DNA from: Hymenobacter psoromatis
Lineage (GTDB): Bacteria > Bacteroidota > Bacteroidia > Cytophagales > Hymenobacteraceae
Assembly (NCBI RefSeq): GCF_020012125.1
Contig: NZ_JAIFAG010000001.1
Span: forward strand, 2,232,001-2,296,000
Direction: 5' to 3'
DNA: 64,000 nt
Within the stretch, counting starts at the first letter, position 1, and the number at the start of each line of letters is the position of its first letter. A model generated the notes under the pieces. That model saw nothing but the letters and a program-made list of their open reading frames with translations. It searched no databases and was not told the DNA's origin. Shown here piece after piece: positions 57,234 to 64,000 of this stretch. Both the position numbers and the translations under genes were made by a program.

Positions 57234-58862
57234 TCACCTTCCAAACCGCACCCCGAAAAAGTCGCCCTTATTCCAGGTCGGCCGCCCTACCCCCTGCGCC
57301 ACCTGGTAGCCGATGAGGAAGTTGAGGCGCACGTACTGCGCGCCGGCTTCCCAGTCCAAGGTGCCGCCCGCAAAATTATCCTGCGGCTGGTGGTACGTAA
57401 TGGCGCGCCACTGCTGCACGGTTTCGCTGAGGTTGTTGCGGCCGTCGGCGGTTTTGTTGCCGTACTTGAGGTGCAGCGCCGGCACGCCCTGCATCACGAA
57501 GCTGTACTGGTCGCTGCGAATAAAGCGGTTTTGCGCCGGCTCGGGGTCGGGCTCCAGGCTGATGTTGAGGTAGTCCGCGGCCGTTTTCACTTCCTGCATC
57601 AGCGAAGAATGGTCGGCCCCGAGCGGCACCATGCTCAGCAGCGGCGCGATGAGCGTGGGCATGTCGGTGTTGATATCGGCCACCAGCGCGCCCGGCGGCA
57701 CGGTCGGGAATTTGGCAAAATAGGCCGAGCCGAGCAGGCCCATTTCCTCGCCCGTCATCAGCACAAATAGAAGGGAGCGCTTCGGCTTCGTTTTCAAACT
57801 CGCGTAAAGCCGGCTGATTTCCAGCACGCTGGCCACGCCGGTGGCGTTGTCGTGCGCGCCATTATAAATCGAGTCGCCGTTGATAGCTGGCCCTACCCCC
57901 AGGTGGTCGAGGTGGGCGCTGTGCACCACGTACTCGCTTTTCAGCTTGGGGTCCGAACCCATGATTTTGCCCACCACGTTGTAGCTGTCCACGTCGTGGT
58001 AGCGGCTAGCGTAACGGGCGCTCAGGCGGCCGGGCAGGGGTAGGGACGCGGGCTGGCCGGCTCGCAACGTACTCATTACTTGCCCCGTATCGCGGGCCGC
58101 GCCAGTGAATAGCTGCTGCACGGCCACCGCGCTGAGGCTGCCCACCAGCTGCGCCGGCCCCGCCGCGTAGCTCCGCGACACCGCCACCTGACCGTCGGGA
58201 CTGAGCGCGCTCACGAGTCCCTTCGGAAACTCCGGCAGCTTAGCCTCGGCGTGGGCGGCAGCCAATAGCACACCCGCCGCGCCGTGGCGGGCGGCCGTTT
58301 CGAGCACCGTGCGCAAGTCGGCGAAATACTGGCGCTCATTATCGGCAAACTGCCGGGCGCGCTGGCGCGTGACGACCACCACCTTCCCCCGCACGTCGAG
58401 CCCGGCGTAGTCATCGTAGTGTAGCTCCGGGGCCGAGATGCCGTAGCCGGCAAACACTAGCGGCGCATCGGCCACGGCCACCTCAGCCTGGCCGGGATTG
58501 GGGTAAAAGGTAATAGCTGGCCCCACGACCAGCGACTGGGCCGCGCCGGCGGCTGGCTGATAGCTGGCCACCGCGCCTGGCTCTATAAAGGCCCGGCGCA
58601 GGCGCACGGCCTGCGTGTAGGTGCCGCGCTCGCCGGCCGGCGCTACCCCATTCTTTTTCAGCTGGCTTACCACGTAGTCTACGGCCAGCTGGTAGCCAGG
58701 CGTGCCGGGCAGGCGGCCGCGTAGGCGGTCGTCGGCCAGGTAGCGCACGTGCGCTTCGAGGGCGGCGGGCCGCGCTAGGGGTAGGGCAGCCAGGGCAGCG
58801 GGCGCGATGGACTGGGCGGCGACCAGTTGGCTGCTTACGAGGAGAAAAAAGAGGCAGCGCAC
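57234..58862 (-). CDS. M28 family zinc aminopeptidase with PA domain
   Basis: A 542-residue secreted peptidase with signal peptide (LFFLLVSSQLVAAQS). Residues ~115-280 contain a PA (protease-associated) insert (VFAGYGISAPELHYDDYAGL, VRGKVVVVTRQRAR). The M28 domain has zinc and catalytic residues in VVHSAHLDHLG, YNGAHDNATGVASVL, VLMTGEEMGLLGSAYF, DINTDMP and ALHLKYGNKTADG. It should remove N-terminal amino acids from peptides in the envelope, complementing the other extracytoplasmic peptidases in this window. Confidence 0.93.
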   Translation of the reverse strand: MRCLFFLLVSSQLVAAQSIAPAALAALPLARPAALEAHVRYLADDRLRGRLPGTPGYQLAVDYVVSQLKKNGVAPAGERGTYTQAVRLRRAFIEPGAVASYQPAAGAAQSLVVGPAITFYPNPGQAEVAVADAPLVFAGYGISAPELHYDDYAGLDVRGKVVVVTRQRARQFADNERQYFADLRTVLETAARHGAAGVLLAAAHAEAKLPEFPKGLVSALSPDGQVAVSRSYAAGPAQLVGSLSAVAVQQLFTGAARDTGQVMSTLRAGQPASLPLPGRLSARYASRYHDVDSYNVVGKIMGSDPKLKSEYVVHSAHLDHLGVGPAINGDSIYNGAHDNATGVASVLEISRLYASLKTKPKRSLLFVLMTGEEMGLLGSAYFAKFPTVPPGALVADINTDMPTLIAPLLSMVPLGADHSSLMQEVKTAADYLNISLEPDPEPAQNRFIRSDQYSFVMQGVPALHLKYGNKTADGRNNLSETVQQWRAITYHQPQDNFAGGTLDWEAGAQYVRLNFLIGYQVAQGVGRPTWNKGDFFGVRFGR

Positions 58863-58902
58863 GCGGAAAACAGGCGTTAAATTCAGCTGAAAAAGGTAGT
58901 TA

Positions 58903-59658
58903 CTACCCCTCGTAAAACGGCTTGGTTTGCCGGAAATAATCGGTCAGGCTACTCTGGTCGGCCTGCACGATGTCGATAATGTCGCTTTTGCCGATAAACT
59001 GCTGGGCCACGAAGCCGACTTGCTGCGAAATGGTCCGCATCTCGCCCTCCACATCGAGGCAAATGATGTAGTGCGGCGGCTCGGGGGCGGCGGGGTCGTG
59101 TATCCAGGCTAGGTAGGCGGCCCGCGCGCGGGGCTGCTGGCTCAGCAGCCGAGCCAGGGCCTGCACCATGTCGGTGGGGTAAGCTGCGGGCTGGCCGATG
59201 CGCACCGTGGTGGCCTTTTCCACCGTTAGGCGGGTACCGGTATCTAGTATTGTCCCAGCCAAAATTTGCGCTATCTCGGCTGGCAGCAACTCCTTCCCAA
59301 AATCAGAATAGGGATTGAGCATAAGCGTTTTACCCGGTAGCATTTCGAGCAGGTCGCGGCCTTTCATCTGGTACTGCGCCACCGCAAACGTTACTATTCC
59401 CTTGTCAAAAATGCGGGCGGGGCTGGTAAAAATCGGAACCCGACCGTCTGTCAAATAAGGTATCAGCATCGGGTTATTCTCTCTCGTAGTATCCGGGGTG
59501 CCGGTGGAGTAGAAAAACAAAGACTCCAGCAGCAGGCGGCGGTAAAATTCAGGCTGGTAGGCCGGGTCGGCGGCGGCCTGGGCCAGTAGTTCTTCCAGCG
59601 TGGCGGCCGGCGCTGGCGAAGCGGCTGGTTTGGGTTTCAGGAAGTCAAAGATTCCCAT
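58903..59658 (-). CDS. SseB family protein
   Basis: A 251-residue cytosolic protein. Residues ~25-135 match the SseB N-terminal domain: PEFYRRLLLESLFFYS, GRVPIFTSPARIF and LLEMLPGKTLMLNPYSDFGK followed by ELLPAEIAQIL. The C-terminal half (AAYLAWIHDPAAPEPPHYII, VGFVAQQFIGKSDIIDIVQA) matches the SseB C-terminal domain. In E. coli SseB alters serine sensitivity; the mechanism is unknown. An Ala/Pro stretch near the start is a linker. It is 12 bases downstream of the HIT-NuiA gene on the same strand and probably co-transcribed. Confidence 0.88.
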   Translation of the reverse strand: MGIFDFLKPKPAASPAPAATLEELLAQAAADPAYQPEFYRRLLLESLFFYSTGTPDTTRENNPMLIPYLTDGRVPIFTSPARIFDKGIVTFAVAQYQMKGRDLLEMLPGKTLMLNPYSDFGKELLPAEIAQILAGTILDTGTRLTVEKATTVRIGQPAAYPTDMVQALARLLSQQPRARAAYLAWIHDPAAPEPPHYIICLDVEGEMRTISQQVGFVAQQFIGKSDIIDIVQADQSSLTDYFRQTKPFYEG

Positions 59659-59670
59659 TGCAGTGGCTGC

Positions 59671-60528
59671 CTAGGTGCTCGTCACAACCGTTTTAAACCC
59701 CGCCAGCCGGCCGGCCACGTCGCGGCCCAGGGCGTAGGCGCGGGTTTGCGAACCCTTTCCCACGCGGTACACCTGCGTGCCGTCCAGCTCCTGCCTTAAG
59801 TACAGCTGCAAGGCTTTGAAGCGGTTAGCGGTGGCAACGCTACCCGTCACGCCGTTGTCGGCGGTGTGGTTGCTTAGGAAATCGGTCAACTCTGTTTTCG
59901 CGACGGGGGTGCCGGCGGGCTCACCCAGCACTTGGAGCAGCTGCGCGTCGGGGAGGGCACCGGTAGGAGCGGCGTAGCTCACGGCTTCGAGCGGCGCATC
60001 GGACTCGCTGATGAAATTGAGGCCCTGGGTCAGCTTTTGTAGCTGGGCCAGGGTGGCATCGTTGGGGTCGGCGGCGGGCGCGGCGGCACGGTTGGCATCG
60101 GCTGCGCCTTCGGGGGTAGGCAGGCCGCTGCCGCCCGGCACCTGAGCCGCGATAGCGGTGGCCAGCGCGCGCATCCGGTCGTCGGGCACCTTGATTTTGG
60201 GGTTGGCAAAGTTCATGTCGCTCACCTTGTTCAGCGGAATGAGATGGATGTGGGCGTGCGGCACTTCCAGCCCAATCACGGCCACGCCAATGCGCTGGCA
60301 GGGCACGGCCGCTTGCACGCCCTTGGCCACGCGCTGGGCAAAGACATGAAGCGCCGCCAGCGCCTGCGGCGTGAGGTCGAAAATGTAGTCAATCTCCTGC
60401 TTCGGGATGACCAGCGTGTGGCCCTCCACCAAGGGCGTACTATCGAGAAAGGCCAGGTGGTCAGCGTCTTCGGCGACCTTGAAAGCGGGCAGCTCGCCCG
60501 ATACGATGCGGGAAAAGATGGATGGCAT
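59671..60528 (-). CDS. HIT-domain protein fused to a nuclease A inhibitor (NuiA)-like domain
   Basis: A 285-residue fusion. Residues 1-125 are a complete HIT hydrolase: SIFSRIVSGELPAFKVAE, GHTLVIPKQEIDYIFDL and the HIT triad HAHIHLIPL. An Ala/Pro-rich linker follows (~130-165). Residues ~168-285 match the NuiA family: LTQGLNFISESDAPLEAVSY, VAKTELTDFLSN and a C-terminal VYRVGKGSQTRAYALGRDVA. HIT proteins hydrolyse dinucleotide polyphosphates or nucleotide adducts. NuiA proteins inhibit sugar-nonspecific nucleases. The link suggests nucleotide or nucleic-acid stress handling. ATG 60528 fits the HIT start. Confidence 0.85.
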   Translation of the reverse strand: MPSIFSRIVSGELPAFKVAEDADHLAFLDSTPLVEGHTLVIPKQEIDYIFDLTPQALAALHVFAQRVAKGVQAAVPCQRIGVAVIGLEVPHAHIHLIPLNKVSDMNFANPKIKVPDDRMRALATAIAAQVPGGSGLPTPEGAADANRAAAPAADPNDATLAQLQKLTQGLNFISESDAPLEAVSYAAPTGALPDAQLLQVLGEPAGTPVAKTELTDFLSNHTADNGVTGSVATANRFKALQLYLRQELDGTQVYRVGKGSQTRAYALGRDVAGRLAGFKTVVTST

Positions 60529-60617
60529 GGGTTGATTTGCTAGTTTGTTGATGTGCTGGTGTGCTATGGCTCCGGTTGCGCTGGCAACCAAAGAAGTGAC
60601 CCGACCGGCAAGGTAAC

Positions 60618-60661
60618 AGCAAAGAAAAAGGTATGGCTTACGCCATACCTTTTTCTTTGCT
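60618..60661 (-). terminator. Perfect 20-bp terminator after greA
   Basis: AGCAAAGAAAAAGGTATGGC pairs exactly with its complement at 60642-60661 around TTAC. T-rich on both strands; on the minus strand it follows greA. Confidence 0.88.
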
Positions 60662-60707
60662 CATCGCTCATGAATGCAAGCAAAAATGCTGCATATCAGC
60701 ACATCAA

Positions 60708-61181
60708 TTATCTGCCTACTTCCAGAATCTGGAATTGCAGCTTGCCGGCGGGCACCGTGATTTCGGCCACATCGCCGGCTTCTTTGCCCAGCAAGCCCTT
60801 GCCAATGGGCGACTTTACGGAGATTTTGCCAGCGGCCAGGTCGGCTTCTTCCTCCGCCACGAGCACGTAGTTTAGCTCCATGTTATTCTTAAGGTTTTTC
60901 AGCTTCACTTTGCTCATAATGAGTACTTTGCTGAAATCCATATTGGTCTCATCAATGACGCGGGCGTTGCCTAGAACTTCTTCAAGCTTCGAGATTTTTA
61001 ATTCCAGCAGGCCTTGGGCATCCTTGGCGGCGTCGTACTCGGCGTTTTCGCTCAGGTCGCCCTTGTCGCGGGCTTCGCGCAGGTCTTCGGCGGCCTTGGC
61101 CCGGCCCCGGACTTTGAGGTCCTGAAGTTCATCTTTCAGCTTTTGCAGGCCCTCGGCGGTGTAATAATTGATAGTAGACAT
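60708..61181 (-). CDS. greA: Transcription elongation factor GreA
   Basis: A 157-residue factor that rescues backtracked RNA polymerase by stimulating transcript cleavage. The N-terminal coiled coil (TAEGLQKLKDELQDLKVRGR, EARDKGDLSENAEYDAAKDA) carries the acidic Asp/Glu tip that enters the polymerase channel. The C-terminal FKBP-like domain includes SPIGKGLLGKEAGDVAEITV and ends QFQILEVGR. Full family length. ATG 61181. A promoter-like TATCTTTG lies 96 bases upstream, with the hairpin 61232-61263 in between. Confidence 0.95.
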   Translation of the reverse strand: MSTINYYTAEGLQKLKDELQDLKVRGRAKAAEDLREARDKGDLSENAEYDAAKDAQGLLELKISKLEEVLGNARVIDETNMDFSKVLIMSKVKLKNLKNNMELNYVLVAEEEADLAAGKISVKSPIGKGLLGKEAGDVAEITVPAGKLQFQILEVGR

Positions 61182-61231
61182 CGTAATCAGGTCTGGTTTC
61201 GCGTGGCGGGTGGGTGGGGCAAAAAAGCAAA

Positions 61232-61263
61232 GAGAACGGCTGGCACATCGGCCAGCCGTTCTC
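61232..61263 (-). terminator. Hairpin between the 2-hydroxyacid dehydrogenase gene and greA
   Basis: GAGAACGGCTGGC (61232-61244) pairs exactly with its complement (61251-61263). On the minus strand it is followed by TTTGCTTTTTT, a fair terminator tail. It ends the dehydrogenase gene but also lies downstream of a -7 box for greA, so it could attenuate greA. Confidence 0.75.
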
Positions 61264-61277
61264 CCTTCTCGGTCAGG

Positions 61278-61285
61278 CAAAGATA
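61278..61285 (-). promoter_or_regulatory. TAnnTTTG -7 box upstream of greA
   Basis: The minus strand reads TATCTTTG, an exact consensus match, 96 bases before the greA ATG and directly before a terminator-like hairpin. Confidence 0.4.
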
Positions 61286-61297
61286 CGATAGAAGTTC

Positions 61298-62254
61298 CTA
61301 GTTCCTGATTGAACCCAGAAAAGCCCCGATTTTGGCCGCCAGCACCTCGTTGATGCGCACGTAGCTCTGGTGCGTCCAGCCCCCGATGTGGGGCGAGAGC
61401 ACCACGTTGGGGGCCTGGCGCAGATAGTCGAAAGCAGCTTGCTGGGCGGGGGTGAGGGTAGGGAGCTTTTCGTTATCTAGCACATCGAGGGCCGCGCCGC
61501 GCACTTGGCCGGCGCGTAGCTGGGCCACCAGCGCGGCCTGGTCCACTACCTCACCGCGGGCCGTATTCACCAGCCAGAAGGAGTGCGCGAAATCCGCCAT
61601 AAAGCCTTCATTCACAAACTGATGATTGGCCGCCGAATACGGAATGTGGATGCTTAGCACGTCGGCGCGGGCTTGCAGCTCGGCCAGCGGCACCAGCCGG
61701 GCGTGGCCGTCAGGGAACACAGTCGGGTCGTGGTCGTGGGCCAGCACGGTGCAGCCGAAGCCGCTGAGCCGCCGGGCAAACGCCCGCCCCATGTGGCCGT
61801 AGCCGAGTAGACCCACGGTTTTGGGGCCCAGCTCCTCGCCGCGGTTGGCCTCGCGGTGCCACTCGGCGCGGCGCACTTCGGCGTCGGCGGGCACGGTGTG
61901 GCGCAGCAGCGCCAGCAACTGGCCCAGGGCAAACTCACCCACCGCGTCGCGGTTGCCCTCGGGTGCGTTCAGGAGCGCGACGCCCGCGGCGGCCAGCGCC
62001 TTTTCATCAATATTATCCACGCCGGCCCCGGCGCGGGCCACGTAGCGCAGGTGCGGGCCGTGGGCTAGCAAGTCGCTGGTTATCCGCAGCTTGCTTCGCA
62101 CCAGGAGGCCCACGTAGGGCCGGGCGGCCAGCGCGGCGGGCACGGCGGCGGCGGTGAGCTGAGGTTGGTAATCACCTTCCACGCCGATGGCCGCGAGCAT
62201 CGGCAGCAGCGAGGGGTGCATTTCGTCAATTATCAGGCAGAGAGAATTAGCCAT
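61298..62254 (-). CDS. D-2-hydroxyacid dehydrogenase (phosphoglycerate dehydrogenase-like)
   Basis: A 318-residue NAD-dependent dehydrogenase. Substrate region RYVARAGAGVDNIDEKALAA; nucleotide-binding motif GLLGYGHMGRAFARRL; FWLVNTARGEVVDQAALVAQ with catalytic Arg; GAALDVLDNEKLP with catalytic Glu; and catalytic His in VVLSPHIGGWTHQS. The length and motifs are those of short SerA-type phosphoglycerate dehydrogenases without the ACT domain, but related hydroxypyruvate or lactate reductases cannot be excluded. It begins six bases after the stop of the upstream gene on the minus strand, suggesting an operon. Confidence 0.88.
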   Translation of the reverse strand: MANSLCLIIDEMHPSLLPMLAAIGVEGDYQPQLTAAAVPAALAARPYVGLLVRSKLRITSDLLAHGPHLRYVARAGAGVDNIDEKALAAAGVALLNAPEGNRDAVGEFALGQLLALLRHTVPADAEVRRAEWHREANRGEELGPKTVGLLGYGHMGRAFARRLSGFGCTVLAHDHDPTVFPDGHARLVPLAELQARADVLSIHIPYSAANHQFVNEGFMADFAHSFWLVNTARGEVVDQAALVAQLRAGQVRGAALDVLDNEKLPTLTPAQQAAFDYLRQAPNVVLSPHIGGWTHQSYVRINEVLAAKIGAFLGSIRN

Positions 62255-62260
62255 AAGAAG

Positions 62261-62866
62261 CTACCGCGCCGGGGCGGCAATGGTAAAATCGGTGGCCGAT
62301 AGCGCCATCGGCTTAATGGCCGTAGCTTCGCTGGTGGCCGTGTATCCTTTTTTGGAGTAGACGCTGATGGTGCGCAGGGGTAGGGCCCCGTTGGTGGCCC
62401 GCAGCAGGGCGTACCAATATCCGAAGGGGCTCGTGCGAAACCCCTGGGACTTGACCCGCACCTCGAGCGAATAGTAAATGATGCTGGTTGTCCCGCCGTG
62501 CATCAGCTGCACGGCCTGGCACGGACGGCCCAAAATAACGGCGGTCGTGGGCAAATGCGTGGCCACGAGTTGAATTTGGTGCCTGGCCGTGTCGGGGGCC
62601 GTCACCACCCGGCCGTTCTGAAGCATTTGGAGCGTGCGGGTTTTGCCCACGTACAGCTCCCGCGTTTCTTTCTTCCCGTTACAAAGCTTATAATTACTAC
62701 CCTGGATGTAGAACAGGTCTTGCGCCCCCGCGCGGCTTTCTACCACCTCCCCGGCCGCGTCGCGAAACTCATTGTGGTACACGATGAGACCGCTGAACCA
62801 CGGACCGTCTTTGGCCGGTGTGAACGAGCAAAGCAGCAGAATGCCGGCGAGGAGCGTTTTAAGCAT
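62261..62866 (-). CDS. Hypothetical secreted protein
   Basis: A 201-residue exported protein with signal peptide (MLKTLLAGILLLCSFTPA). The beta-rich mature part includes WFSGLIVYHNEFRDAAGEVV, DLFYIQGSNYKLCNGKKETR, VILGRPCQAVQLMHGGTTSI and a Tyr/Ser-rich SPFGYWYALLRATNGALPLR. The repeated strands recall LolA-like or DUF4412 lipoprotein-type folds, but no motif decides. Start ATG 62866. It lies 46 bases after rsmA and six before the dehydrogenase on the minus strand, so probably part of one transcript. Confidence 0.7.
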   Translation of the reverse strand: MLKTLLAGILLLCSFTPAKDGPWFSGLIVYHNEFRDAAGEVVESRAGAQDLFYIQGSNYKLCNGKKETRELYVGKTRTLQMLQNGRVVTAPDTARHQIQLVATHLPTTAVILGRPCQAVQLMHGGTTSIIYYSLEVRVKSQGFRTSPFGYWYALLRATNGALPLRTISVYSKKGYTATSEATAIKPMALSATDFTIAAPAR

Positions 62867-62912
62867 AGACAATAAAAACAGGGGCAAGTAAATAGGTCTA
62901 TTAAGCGGCCTG

Positions 62913-63695
62913 CTAGCCTTGCGCGGATGCTACCAAGTTAGTTAACTCCACAAATTCCCCTACCCCCAGCTGCTCGGCGCGCTTGTCGAACAGCTCACCC
63001 GCCATCGCCTCGCTCGACAAGCCCAGCGGCTTGAGCGCGTTGCGCAACGTTTTGCGGCGGGTAGAAAACGCTTGCTTCACAACCCGGAAAAACAGCTTTT
63101 CATCGCAGGCCAAGTGCTCGGTCGCGTTGCGGGTGAGGCGCACCACGGCCGACTCGACTTTGGGCGGCGGCACGAAGACGTGGGGCGGGACCGTGAACAG
63201 AAATTCCACGTCGTAATACGCTTGTAAAAGCACGCTCAGGATGCCGTAGGTTTTGGAGCCGGGCGGCTCGGCCAGGCGTTCGGCTACTTCCTTTTGCAGC
63301 ATCCCTACCACCTCGCGCACCTGCTGGCGCTGCGCCAGCACCTGAAAAAATATCTGCGTGCTAATGTTATAGGGGAAATTTCCGATGATGGCCAGCGGCT
63401 CGTTCGGAAATAACTGGCTTAAATCCTGACGCAGAAAATCGGTGGCGTAGATGCGTGGCGTCAGCGTCGGGTAGTGCTCTTTTAAGTAAGCCACCGACTC
63501 CGTATCAATCTCGACCACGCTGGTTTGGTAAGCCGGGTTTTCCAGCAAGTACTGCGTGAGCACGCCCATGCCGGGGCCAATTTCGAGCACCTGCCCTACC
63601 CCCCCCGGCAGGCGTAGGCTCTCCACGATGCGGCGGGCAATATTGGGGTCGGCCAGAAAATGCTGGCCCAGGTGTTTTTTGGGGCGAACGGTCAT
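62913..63695 (-). CDS. rsmA: 16S rRNA (A1518/A1519-N6)-dimethyltransferase
   Basis: A 260-residue enzyme (KsgA) that dimethylates two adenosines in the 3' hairpin of 16S rRNA during small-subunit assembly. It opens RPKKHLGQHFLADPNIARRI, the family signature. SAM motif I is VLEIGPGMGVLTQYLL; the catalytic motif IV is NFPYNIS. FFQVLAQRQQVREVVGMLQK, PPHVFVPPPKVESAVV and AFSTRRKTLRNALKP complete the family pattern. ATG 63695 is chosen for the signature; upstream codons are Pro-rich and not conserved. Confidence 0.95.
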   Translation of the reverse strand: MTVRPKKHLGQHFLADPNIARRIVESLRLPGGVGQVLEIGPGMGVLTQYLLENPAYQTSVVEIDTESVAYLKEHYPTLTPRIYATDFLRQDLSQLFPNEPLAIIGNFPYNISTQIFFQVLAQRQQVREVVGMLQKEVAERLAEPPGSKTYGILSVLLQAYYDVEFLFTVPPHVFVPPPKVESAVVRLTRNATEHLACDEKLFFRVVKQAFSTRRKTLRNALKPLGLSSEAMAGELFDKRAEQLGVGEFVELTNLVASAQG

Positions 63696-63752
63696 GGGAT
63701 AGGGGAAGGGGATGGGAGGGTAAGAGGGGGTAGGGGCCATTTGCCCTAACAA

Positions 63753-64000
63753 TTACTCCATCAACACGCCCACGTAATAAGTAAACGTATCCACCTCCAC
63801 ATTATCGCGCGTGGCACCCGGCAATGGTAGCGGCTGCCACTTAGGGGTGAGCGGCACGAGCTGGTACGCGCCGCCCTTCAGGCGCAGGCGCACCGGCAGG
63901 TCGAAACCAGGGGCGGCGGCCACCCAGCGGCCCAGAAGCTGGTTTTTCTCCAGGCGCATTTCCAGCACCGGCAGGCTGGCGTACTGCAAATACTGGGCGA
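63753..64000 (-). CDS. C-terminal end of a probable M1-family aminopeptidase (partial)
   Basis: The window cuts this gene; about 82 C-terminal codons are visible, running off the right edge in frame (AQYLQYASLPVLEMRLEKNQ). QLLGRWVAAAPGFDLPVRLR and PKWQPLPLPG resemble the C-terminal beta domain of Bacteroidota M1 metallopeptidases (pattern YLxxxxIPxLEY, then RWxxxxxxFxxPV). The catalytic region is outside the window, so the assignment is tentative. It precedes rsmA by 57 bases on the same strand. Confidence 0.6.
   Translation of the reverse strand, partial: AQYLQYASLPVLEMRLEKNQLLGRWVAAAPGFDLPVRLRLKGGAYQLVPLTPKWQPLPLPGATRDNVEVDTFTYYVGVLME

Noticed and set aside
1..64000. CRISPR arrays, tRNA and rRNA genes
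   Set aside because: The repeated elements are dispersed palindromes rather than regularly spaced repeats; no cloverleaf or rRNA sequence was recognised by eye.

Overview
The window looks like chromosome of a GC-rich Bacteroidota bacterium, most like Hymenobacter or a close relative in the Cytophagales. Supporting signs are a SusC/SusD starch-type locus, two type IX secretion (Por) C-terminal sorting domains, a PID-CTERM mini-protein, a TssD-like (Bacteroidota T6SS tube) protein, many SPII lipoproteins, few Shine-Dalgarno sites, and copies of the Bacteroidota -7 promoter box TAnnTTTG just upstream of genes. No rRNA, tRNA, CRISPR array or transposase gene was seen.

Layout. 1-8000: tail of a T9SS-type protein, a PID-CTERM protein, a subtilisin-like lipoprotein, YitT, MOSC, DUF2461, a deoxynucleoside kinase, GNAT and CDGSH proteins. 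8000-10700: an accessory patch in which a serine hydrolase with a TPR-like tail lies between two ~85-bp inverted repeats; the left repeat abuts a decayed gene. 10.7-17.6 kb: unknown protein, ACBP, sterol desaturase family, amidohydrolase, cyclophilin, zinc phospholipase-like protein, and an orphan TssD with a truncated toxin-like tail. 17.7-25.6 kb: two tandem M13 peptidases, xseA/xseB, and an anti-sigma/ECF sigma pair. 25.8-42 kb: aldehyde dehydrogenase, then an alpha-glucan utilisation locus (DUF6377 SusR-like regulator, SusC, SusD, secreted GH13, T9SS protein, second GH13, GH97/SusB). 42.1-44.3 kb: thioredoxin-like protein and DUF885 lipoprotein. 44.5-50.3 kb: a defence/accessory island. 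50.4-64 kb: NDH-2, a nuclease lipoprotein, an overlapping four-gene membrane/methyltransferase operon, hydrolase, M28 peptidase, SseB, a HIT-NuiA fusion, greA, a 2-hydroxyacid dehydrogenase, rsmA and the end of an M1-like peptidase.

The most unusual region is 44573-50300. A type ISP restriction-modification gene survives only as its first ~322 codons (44573-45541) and its last ~77 codons (47381-47614). The missing centre is occupied by a type II R-M pair: a restriction enzyme gene broken by an in-frame amber codon, and an intact convergent methyltransferase. The last ~25 codons of the ISP gene then recur twice more (48596-48664 and 49592-49675), diverged from one another. Each tail copy is followed by different cargo: a membrane protein, an unknown AT-richer gene, and a YefM/YoeB-type toxin-antitoxin pair. 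This suggests stacked cassettes bounded by restriction-gene 3' ends.

A second theme is long intergenic palindromes with perfect or near-perfect arms of 20-51 bp, in two main sequence families. Family A has outer arm GAACGTCATGCT and inner arm GAAGCATCTC; family B has TCCTTGCGAGC and GCAATC. Arm sequences differ between copies but stay self-complementary, and several arms run into neighbouring stop codons. They probably serve as bidirectional terminators or as REP-like elements.
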